This document shows positions 7,889-12,169 of a DNA stretch of 12,169 bases, piece after piece. Positions within the stretch are counted from its first letter, which is position 1; every line of letters begins with the position of its first letter. Source of the stretch: an uncultured Actinomycetes bacterium. GTDB taxonomy: Bacteria > Actinomycetota > Thermoleophilia > Solirubrobacterales > 70-9. The notes beneath the pieces were generated by a model. It worked only from the letters and a program-made list of their open reading frames with translations, did no database searches and was not told where the DNA came from. The translations under genes were made by a program, and so were the position numbers. Location: contig CAMPIP010000059.1 of the NCBI GenBank assembly GCA_946886425.1, forward strand, positions 1 to 12,169, written 5' to 3'.

Positions 7889-8853
7889 GCCTCGACCGGC
7901 TCCTCGGCGCTCTCCTCGCCCTCTGCCTCGAGGTGGTGGCCGGTCTTGGCGACGAAGACGTCGTCGAGCGTTGGCCGCACCAGCTCCAGCGACTCGACGG
8001 CGATCCCGGCGTCGTCGAGGGCGCGGACGACGCGCGGGATGTCGGCGGCGCCGTTCTCGACCTCGACCTCGACCAGCTTGCCGTCCTTGGGCGGCAGCAG
8101 CCTGCCGACCGCCGCGCAGGCCCGCTCGGCCTCGGCGATCGAGCCGTCGGCCAGCTGCAGCTGGATGTGGGGGTGGCCGATTTCCGCCTTCAGCGAGTCG
8201 GGGGTGCCCTCGGCGACGATCCGGCCGCTGTCGATGATCCCGACGTTGTCGGCCAACTGGTCGGCCTCCTCGAGGTACTGGGTGGTGAGGAAGACGGTGG
8301 TGCCGGCCTCGTTGAGGGCTCGCACCTCCTCCCAGATCGTCATCCGGCTGACCGGGTCGAGCCCGGTGGTCGGCTCGTCGAGGAACAGCACCCGCGGTTC
8401 GTGGACGAGCGCCGCGGCGAGGTCGAGGCGGCGCTTCATCCCACCCGAGTAGCCGCCGATGCGGCGGTCGGCGGCGCCGCTCAACTCGACCCGCTCCAGC
8501 AGCGCGTCGGCGCGGCGCTTGCCCTCCGCCGCCGGGAGCCCCTGCAGCGTCGCCTGCAGCCGGATCAGCTCGCGGCCGGTCATCAGCGGGTCGAGTGCCG
8601 CCTCCTGGAGGGCGACCCCGATCGAGGCCCGCACCGCCCGCGCTTCCGCGACGACGTCGTGGCCGGCGACGGTGGCGCGGCCGCCGGTCGGCAGCAGCAG
8701 CGTCGTCAGCATCCGCACCGTGGTCGTCTTGCCGGCGCCGTTGGGGCCGAGGAAGCCGTAGATCTCGCCCTCGGCGACCGTCAGGTCGATGCCCTGCACG
8801 GCGAGAACCTCGTCGAAGGCCCGCTGCAGTCCCTCGACCTCGATCGCCGCCAT
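7885..8853 (-). CDS. DrrA-type ABC transporter ATP-binding protein
   Basis: This 322-residue cytoplasmic ATPase powers the two permeases encoded after it. It has Walker A GPNGAGKT (36-43), Q-loop Q83 in GVALQEAALDPLMTGRE, signature YSGGM (135-139), Walker B VLFLDEP (155-161) and D-loop GLDP. The switch (H-loop) position reads TTQYLEEADQL, with Q192 in place of histidine, which is characteristic of the DrrA daunorubicin-resistance subfamily. The C-terminal region (about 225-305) contains RPTLDDVFVAKTG, also typical of DrrA, and then an acidic tail. ATG 8853 was selected over an upstream in-frame GTG (8940) because homology starts at MAAIEVEGLQRAFD and a -10 hexamer lies just upstream. It is the first gene of a four-gene overlapping operon. 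Export of a drug, lipid or glycoconjugate is possible; the substrate is not deducible. Confidence 0.93.
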   Translation of the reverse strand: MAAIEVEGLQRAFDEVLAVQGIDLTVAEGEIYGFLGPNGAGKTTTVRMLTTLLLPTGGRATVAGHDVVAEARAVRASIGVALQEAALDPLMTGRELIRLQATLQGLPAAEGKRRADALLERVELSGAADRRIGGYSGGMKRRLDLAAALVHEPRVLFLDEPTTGLDPVSRMTIWEEVRALNEAGTTVFLTTQYLEEADQLADNVGIIDSGRIVAEGTPDSLKAEIGHPHIQLQLADGSIAEAERACAAVGRLLPPKDGKLVEVEVENGAADIPRVVRALDDAGIAVESLELVRPTLDDVFVAKTGHHLEAEGEESAEEPVEA

Positions 8854-8861
8854 GGCGGGCA

Positions 8862-8867
8862 ACCCTA
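8862..8867 (-). promoter_or_regulatory. Putative -10 element (TAGGGT) of the ABC exporter operon
   Basis: On the minus strand TAGGGT ends 8 bases before the ATPase ATG at 8853. It fits TANNNT and the spacing seen before other genes here, implying a leaderless operon mRNA. A TTGCAC word lies upstream (8890-8895) but at 22 bases it is too far to be a standard -35. Confidence 0.42.
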
Positions 8868-8925
8868 CCGACGCGCTTGGCCGGGATCGTGCAAAAGGAC
8901 CGCCCGGAGGGCATCCGCGGGCGTC

Positions 8926-8946
8926 TGCGGGGAGAATCACCCCGCA
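8926..8946. promoter_or_regulatory. Inverted repeat in the divergent promoter region
   Basis: TGCGGGG and CCCCGCA form a perfect 7-base dyad around the 7-base spacer AGAATCA. It lies between the divergent ATPase and secreted-protein genes, 72 bases from one start and 34 from the other. This position suits an operator for a dimeric repressor, but no regulator gene is adjacent. A smaller dyad (CCGG TTCG CCGG) follows at 8953-8964. Chance is possible at this base composition. Confidence 0.3.
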
Positions 8947-8980
8947 ACCCGGCCGGTTCGCCGGTGTTTCCCCAATTCGA

Positions 8981-9742
8981 ATGCCAATCTCCGCGAAGAA
9001 GAGAGGGCACGGCCGGGCCTGGGTGCTGACGGCGGCTGCCGCCTGCCTGCTGGCGGCCCTGGTCGCGATCGTCGCTCCCCGCGCCGAGTCGGCGCCGCTT
9101 CAGGTGGTCGTCCTCGGCCAGACCGCGGAATCGCCGCCCGCCTCCTGCCCGGGCAAGATCGTCAACAACGTTGAGGTCACCCCCTGCCGCGTCGAGGGTC
9201 ACGTGACCGGCTACCAGGCGATCGCCGGCGGCGTTCCCCGTCCCTTCGAGGTGCCCTTCGACGGCAAGATCGTCGCCTGGTCGATCACCCTCGCCAAGCC
9301 CTCGACCACGGAAACCCCGACCACCTCCAACGAGGTCGGCTTCTTCGACGAATTCCTCGGCACCCCCTCGCAGGCCCGGATCGGCATCCTCCGCCCGGTC
9401 GAAGGCAGCAAGCCGCCGAAATACACCCTGGTCCGCCAGAGTCCGCTCGAGGTGCTCAACCCCTACTTCGGCACCACCCCGATCTTCGCCCTCGAACGAC
9501 CCCTCTCGGTCCTCCAGGGCCAGATCGTCGCCCTGACGATCCCCACCTGGGCCCCGATGTTCGCCTTCAACGTCCAGGACGACAACACCTGGCGCGGCAG
9601 CCGCCTCCCCGAACACTGCGCTTCGAAAGAAGACATCCAGAACGGGAATCCGCAGCAGGGGGTCGGGAAGACCAAGACGTACGGGTGCTACTACTCGAAC
9701 GCCCGACTGCTGTACACGGCGACGTTGGTCAAAAAGCCGTAG
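8981..9742 (+). CDS. Secreted protein of unknown function with four extracytoplasmic cysteines
   Basis: This 253-residue protein has a clear N-terminal export signal: a basic start MPISAKKRGHGRAW, a hydrophobic core around VLTAAAACLLAALVAIVA, and a likely signal peptidase I site near RAESAPL (about residue 38). No lipobox is seen, so it is probably released or kept by the wall. The mature part contains four cysteines, C56, C69, C213 and C236, enough for two disulfides. Its composition (many valine, threonine, proline and glycine residues) suggests beta-rich folding. I do not recognise a named domain or catalytic motif. ATG 8981 fits the signal peptide; the longer open frame upstream runs through the divergent promoter. 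It is divergent from the ABC exporter operon by 127 bases, so shared control is possible. No TANNNT box precedes this start. Confidence 0.75.
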   Translation: MPISAKKRGHGRAWVLTAAAACLLAALVAIVAPRAESAPLQVVVLGQTAESPPASCPGKIVNNVEVTPCRVEGHVTGYQAIAGGVPRPFEVPFDGKIVAWSITLAKPSTTETPTTSNEVGFFDEFLGTPSQARIGILRPVEGSKPPKYTLVRQSPLEVLNPYFGTTPIFALERPLSVLQGQIVALTIPTWAPMFAFNVQDDNTWRGSRLPEHCASKEDIQNGNPQQGVGKTKTYGCYYSNARLLYTATLVKKP

Positions 9743-9755
9743 GACCGAGGCGGTC
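9743..9755 (+). terminator. Small hairpin directly after the secreted-protein gene
   Basis: GACCG, loop AGG, CGGTC form a 5-base stem starting right after the stop codon. No U-tract follows, so intrinsic termination would be weak; it may act with the larger structures just downstream. Confidence 0.25.
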
Positions 9756-9769
9756 GTAGGGCCGCGCGC

Positions 9770-9868
9770 CCGGGTGCCCCTCCTCACTCGCTCATCGTCG
9801 TCCGGCGGCTGAGGCCGTCCGAGCAGGGGGTCGCTCCTCCAGCGCAAAACGTTCGGAGGGGCACCCGG
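9770..9868 (+). repeat. Structured repeat unit, left copy
   Basis: A 99-base unit is closed by a perfect 14-base terminal stem (9770-9783 with 9855-9868). Inside are a 17-base box at 9784-9800 (TCACTCGCTCATCGTCG), a variable 29-base middle, and a 25-base box at 9830-9854 that includes CAGCGCAAAACGTTC. The same two boxes recur exactly, in opposite orientation, in the right copy. The terminal stem differs from that of the right copy, yet stays paired. The unit lies between two converging genes and shows no coding signal. It resembles REP/BIME-type or MITE-like elements in organisation; I do not recognise the family. Confidence 0.7.
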
Positions 9869-10009
9869 CCCCACGGCCCGCCGAGCGGCTCCGTAGTACG
9901 TCTCTACTTGAACGACCTCGCGGTGCGGTTCCACTCGACTGTCCTGGCACCCGCGATTGGGTAGACGCGCGCTCCGGCAAGCGGCACCTGAACCCGAGTG
10001 GGTGGGTGT
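9869..10009. other. Spacer between the two inverted repeat units
   Basis: These 141 bases hold no supported gene on either strand. They contain secondary-structure potential of their own, such as CCACTCG at 9931-9937 pairing with CGAGTGG at 9995-10001. A tRNA was considered because of GGTTC/GAACC-like words, but no cloverleaf can be drawn. The spacer may belong to one larger composite element with the flanking units. Confidence 0.4.
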
Positions 10010-10110
10010 CGGTAGGCCCTCCGAACGTTTTGCGCTGGAGGAGCGACTCGGCCCGGGGCGTTCAGCCTCGGGACTGTGGGCGACGATGAGCGAGTGAGGA
10101 GGGCCTGCCG
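10010..10110 (-). repeat. Structured repeat unit, right copy (inverted)
   Basis: This 101-base unit is an inverted copy of the left one. Its terminal stem pairs 10010-10022 with 10098-10110 over 13 positions, with a single T-G at 10013/10107. The internal boxes 10081-10097 and 10023-10047 are exact reverse complements of the left boxes, while the 33-base middle (10048-10080) has diverged in sequence and length. Two stem positions have changed on both sides relative to the left copy, so pairing has been kept. It ends 20 bases before the stop of the zinc-ribbon gene. Confidence 0.7.
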
Positions 10111-10129
10111 GCGGCCACCCCCGCCCGAG

Positions 10130-10393
10130 TTAAAGCGCTTCTTGCCTCAGTCCGCAGTACGGGCAGTCGCTGACGTCCAGCCCGATCAATTGATCGCACC
10201 GACGGCAAGCTCTCAGGTTCTCGGGACTGCGGGGGAGGGACGAGGTGGACGGGGCCAGGGGCAGGACGGCTGCGACGGGCTCCATCTCCTCTCCGGTCTC
10301 GCGGTCGACGTAGACGGAGCCGGGCTCGGCGTAGGCGAGGGCCTCGCGGCCGGATGCCCTGGAGCGCATGCGGTAGAGCTGGCGGTCGTTCAT
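10130..10393 (-). CDS. Small zinc-ribbon protein of unknown function
   Basis: This 87-residue protein has a C-terminal CxxC-x10-CxxC zinc ribbon: CRRCDQLIGL then DVSDCPYCGLRQ, with cysteines 63, 66, 77 and 80. The N-terminal part (MNDRQLYRMRSRASGREALA, then YAEPGSVYVDRETGEEMEPV) resembles no enzyme I know. A proline/serine-rich linker joins the two. No signal peptide or membrane segment is visible, so it is probably cytoplasmic, possibly binding nucleic acid or protein. ATG 10393 was preferred over an in-frame GTG at 10423 because a TAGTCT box lies 8 bases upstream of it, and the GTG would leave the divergent glycosyltransferase almost no promoter space. It is divergent from that gene across 32 bases. 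Function is not assigned. Confidence 0.7.
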   Translation of the reverse strand: MNDRQLYRMRSRASGREALAYAEPGSVYVDRETGEEMEPVAAVLPLAPSTSSLPRSPENLRACRRCDQLIGLDVSDCPYCGLRQEAL

Positions 10394-10401
10394 CGCCGGG
10401 A

Positions 10402-10407
10402 AGACTA
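10402..10407 (-). promoter_or_regulatory. Putative -10 element (TAGTCT) of the zinc-ribbon gene
   Basis: On the minus strand TAGTCT ends 8 bases before the ATG at 10393, matching the spacing seen elsewhere in the window. It lies in a short AT-rich island that it shares with the opposing promoter. Confidence 0.4.
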
Positions 10408-10408
10408 T

Positions 10409-10414
10409 TAGTTT
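10409..10414 (+). promoter_or_regulatory. Putative -10 element (TAGTTT) of the glycosyltransferase gene
   Basis: TAGTTT fits TANNNT and ends 11 bases before the glycosyltransferase ATG, predicting a leaderless or very short leader. It directly abuts the minus-strand -10 candidate at 10402-10407, so the two promoters would compete for polymerase. Confidence 0.4.
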
Positions 10415-10425
10415 GCGCGGCACCG

Positions 10426-11829
10426 ATGCGGATCCTCGTCTTCCACGGCTACATGCTGCGCGGCACGGGCAGCAACATCTACAACGTCAACCTGGCGCGG
10501 GCGCTGGCCCGGCAGGGACATGAGGTGCATCTGCTCTGCCAGGACCGCGAGGTGCGCCCCGAGGGGGTCCACGTCCACACCCCCGATATAGGCGGTCTCC
10601 TGCCCGTCTACGTCAAAGACCCCTACGCGGGCTTCGAGGTCAAGGCCTTCCCGGAGCTGACCGACGCCGAGCTCGATCGCTACATCGACGCCAACGTCGC
10701 CGCGGTCCGGGCCGTCGCCGAGCAGGCGGGGGGGATCGATCTCGCGCTCGCCAACCACCTGGTGATGGGGCCGCCGATCCTCGCCCGGGCCGGCGTCGCC
10801 CCCTTCGCGGCCAAGATCCACGGCTCGGCGCTCGAGTACACGGTCAAACCGCACCCGCGCTTCCTTCCCTATGCCGAAGAGGGCATGCGTGCCGCCAACG
10901 GTGTCCTGGTCGGCTCCCGCCACACCGCCGAATCCCTCTGGGCGGCGCTGCCCGACGTACACGGCTTGCAAGAGAAGACCCGCTTGGGTCCTCCCGGAGT
11001 CGATGTGGAGGCGTTCCGGCCCGCGGGTCCTGTCGCGGGGGGAGGGGGTCTGCGGGCGCATTCGTCCTCGACCCCCTTCCCCCGCACCACCCGCGGGAGG
11101 GACGGTCTCGTCGTCTTCGTGGGGAAGCTGATCGTCTCGAAGGGGGTCGACCTGCTGCTCGCCGCGTGGCCGTTGGTGCACGCTGCGAACCCGGAGTCTC
11201 GATTGCGGGTGGCGGGCTTCGGGGAGTACGAGGCGGGGCTGAAGCGGCTGCTCGCCGCGCTCGAAGCCGGCGATCTGGACGATGCTCGGGAGGTGGCTCG
11301 CCTCGGCTGGGCACTGGAGGGCGGCGAGGAGCGGGCGCTGCCGATCCTCTCGGCGTTCCTGGCCGATCCTCCCGACGGATACGCGGAGATGGCCAGGGCT
11401 GCCGCCGGCTCGGTCGAGTTGATCGGGCGGCTCGAGCACGACGAGGTCGCCGAGCTGCTGCCCCGGGCCGAGGCGCTGGTGATGCCGAGCACCTTCCCGG
11501 AGGCGTTCGGGATGGTTGCGGCGGAGGCCGCGGCGGCCGGGGCGCTGCCGATCTCGGCCGGGCACTCGGGGATGTTGGAGGTCTCGCGGCAGCTCTCGAC
11601 GGCGCTGCCGGATGCGGTCGCGGAGCTGACCTCGTTCCCGGTCGAGCCCGGCGCGGTGGAGGCGATCGGCGATCGCCTCCACCGCTGGCTGGCGCTGCCG
11701 GAGGCCGAGCGCGAGGCGGCCCGCGCGGCCCTGGTGGGGACGGTAGGCCGTCTCTGGAGCTGGGACGCGGTCGCCCGCGGAGTGCTCGCGGCGGCCGCGG
11801 GAGACCTAGCTGGACTGCCGCATCCGTGA
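10426..11829 (+). CDS. GT4-family glycosyltransferase with an internal palindromic insert
   Basis: This 467-residue GT-B enzyme probably transfers a sugar from a nucleotide-sugar donor onto a cell-surface or secondary metabolite acceptor. The N-terminal acceptor domain opens MRILVFHGYMLRGTGSNIYN, including the glycine-rich GTGSN loop. The C-terminal donor domain has VVFVGKLIVSKGVDLLLAAW (229-248) and the family EX7E motif in PEAFGMVAAEAAAAG, with E359 and E367. An extra stretch of about 60 residues (272-330) sits inside the donor domain. Between the domains, residues about 199-225 form a glycine/serine/threonine/arginine-rich linker encoded by a DNA palindrome. No membrane segment or signal peptide is seen. 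ATG 10426 was chosen because the Rossmann start MRILVFHG begins there; the upstream open frame lacks homology. Donor and acceptor are unknown. Confidence 0.88.
   Translation: MRILVFHGYMLRGTGSNIYNVNLARALARQGHEVHLLCQDREVRPEGVHVHTPDIGGLLPVYVKDPYAGFEVKAFPELTDAELDRYIDANVAAVRAVAEQAGGIDLALANHLVMGPPILARAGVAPFAAKIHGSALEYTVKPHPRFLPYAEEGMRAANGVLVGSRHTAESLWAALPDVHGLQEKTRLGPPGVDVEAFRPAGPVAGGGGLRAHSSSTPFPRTTRGRDGLVVFVGKLIVSKGVDLLLAAWPLVHAANPESRLRVAGFGEYEAGLKRLLAALEAGDLDDAREVARLGWALEGGEERALPILSAFLADPPDGYAEMARAAAGSVELIGRLEHDEVAELLPRAEALVMPSTFPEAFGMVAAEAAAAGALPISAGHSGMLEVSRQLSTALPDAVAELTSFPVEPGAVEAIGDRLHRWLALPEAEREAARAALVGTVGRLWSWDAVARGVLAAAAGDLAGLPHP
11020..11097 (+). repeat. Palindromic insert inside the glycosyltransferase gene
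   Basis: A 78-base (26-codon) segment has a near-perfect 16-base inverted repeat, 11035-11050 with 11070-11085, with a single G-T. It is enclosed by two copies of the self-complementary word CCCGCGGG at 11020-11027 and 11090-11097. It is in frame and encodes a low-complexity interdomain linker. The layout resembles selfish palindromic elements that invade coding genes in frame, but the family is not recognised. Confidence 0.55.
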
Positions 11830-11880
11830 GCTAGTGCCAAGCGTCACCTGGGGGCAGAAATCCTCGCGCCGCCGCTTCAA

Positions 11881-11886
11881 TAGAAT
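11881..11886 (+). promoter_or_regulatory. Putative -10 element (TAGAAT) of the cytochrome oxidase gene
   Basis: TAGAAT is close to the consensus TATAAT and ends 12 bases before the ctaC ATG in the 69-base gap after the glycosyltransferase gene. Transcription would start at or within a few bases of the ATG. No Shine-Dalgarno sequence is visible. Confidence 0.45.
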
Positions 11887-11898
11887 GCCCGCCGCCTG

Positions 11899-12169
11899 AT
11901 GTTCGGCCGCCTCCCCATAGCGAAGATGTTCGCCGCCACCGTCGCCCTCACCGTGGCGATCTCCGCGGTGATGCTGCCGATCAACTGGAACGGCCAGGAG
12001 GCCTCGACGGCGGCTCCGAAGATCGACGAGCTGCTCAACGTGATGATCGTCATCTCCGCCTTCGTCTTCTCGCTGGTGATGGTGATGCTCTTCTACGCGC
12101 TTTGGAAATTCAAAGCGAAGCCCGGCGACGAATCCGACGGCGAGCCGATCCACGGCAACACCCGGCTCG
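11899..12169 (+). CDS. ctaC: Cytochrome c oxidase subunit II, N-terminal part
   Basis: The first 90 residues of a gene that runs off the right edge. Subunit II anchors the CuA centre that takes electrons from cytochrome c and passes them to subunit I of the aa3-type oxidase in the cytoplasmic membrane. Visible are a first hydrophobic segment (MFAATVALTVAISAVMLPIN), the exposed loop WNGQEASTAAPKIDELLNVM, a second membrane helix (VMIVISAFVFSLVMVMLFYALW), and the motif KPGDESDGEPIHGNTRL, which matches the family's conserved EPxHGNTRLE entry to the next region. The CuA ligands lie beyond the window. ATG 11899 is the only sensible start, since the ATG at 11884 is followed at once by a stop. The first segment may be a signal peptide or a retained helix. 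Confidence 0.9.
   Translation, partial: MFGRLPIAKMFAATVALTVAISAVMLPINWNGQEASTAAPKIDELLNVMIVISAFVFSLVMVMLFYALWKFKAKPGDESDGEPIHGNTRL

Noticed and set aside
7889..9934. Long upstream extension of the first permease's open frame
   Set aside because: Only the part from 7888 down encodes a membrane protein. The rest runs in a shadow frame through the ATPase gene and antisense to the secreted-protein gene, so it is not a giant fusion protein.
9869..10009. Possible tRNA between the inverted repeat units
   Set aside because: Some T-loop-like words are present, but no acceptor, D or anticodon arms can be drawn in order on either strand.
9770..10110. CRISPR array
   Set aside because: There are only two repeat units and they are inverted relative to each other with a large spacer; no direct repeats or cas genes are present.
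9770..10110. Complete insertion sequence
   Set aside because: No transposase reading frame lies between the inverted repeats and no convincing target-site duplication flanks them. A MITE remains possible and is covered in the findings.
10408..11682. 424-codon minus-strand open frame opposite the glycosyltransferase
   Set aside because: Antisense shadow; no motifs, whereas the plus strand has the GT-B start and EX7E motif.

Overview
The window is very GC-rich, with strong G/C preference at third codon positions and long antisense shadow ORFs. Gene content and protein style point to a high-GC actinomycete. The gene order (an acpS end, nnr, a CBS protein, alr, cca, infA) and the many leaderless-looking starts suggest the class Thermoleophilia, possibly Solirubrobacterales. 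That placement is inference, since no rRNA or marker tree is available here.

Region 1 (1-5019, + strand) is a housekeeping block. It holds the tail of holo-ACP synthase, the two-domain NAD(P)HX repair enzyme Nnr, a small two-CBS-domain protein, alanine racemase (cell-wall D-alanine), a class II tRNA nucleotidyltransferase/poly(A) polymerase with an HD domain, and translation initiation factor IF-1. The genes are close together or overlapping. The alr-cca junction is a 4-base ATGA overlap.

Region 2 (5134-8853, - strand) is a four-gene operon in which every junction overlaps. It reads, in transcription order: a DrrA-type ABC ATPase, two different ABC-2 permeases (probably a heterodimer), and a GH63/MGH1-like glycoside hydrolase resembling mannosylglycerate/glucosylglycerate hydrolases. 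It converges on infA across a gap holding a long imperfect palindrome (5021-5145).

Region 3 (8981-10393) has a secreted protein of unknown function (+) and a small zinc-ribbon protein (-). Between their converging ends, at 9770-10110, lie two structured repeat units in inverted orientation. Their terminal stems differ from each other by compensatory changes, which makes this the most unusual non-coding signal in the window.

Region 4 (10426-12169, + strand) is a GT4-type glycosyltransferase, divergent from the zinc-ribbon gene across 32 bases, followed by the start of cytochrome c oxidase subunit II. The glycosyltransferase carries an in-frame palindromic insert of about 26 codons between its two domains.

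Seven transcription-unit-leading genes have a TANNNT hexamer 7-12 bases upstream of the start and no obvious Shine-Dalgarno sequence, which suggests widespread leaderless mRNAs. I see no tRNA, rRNA, CRISPR array, transposase, phage gene or recognisable defence system. Most of the window is ordinary chromosome; the novelty candidates are the structured repeats and the ABC exporter-hydrolase operon.
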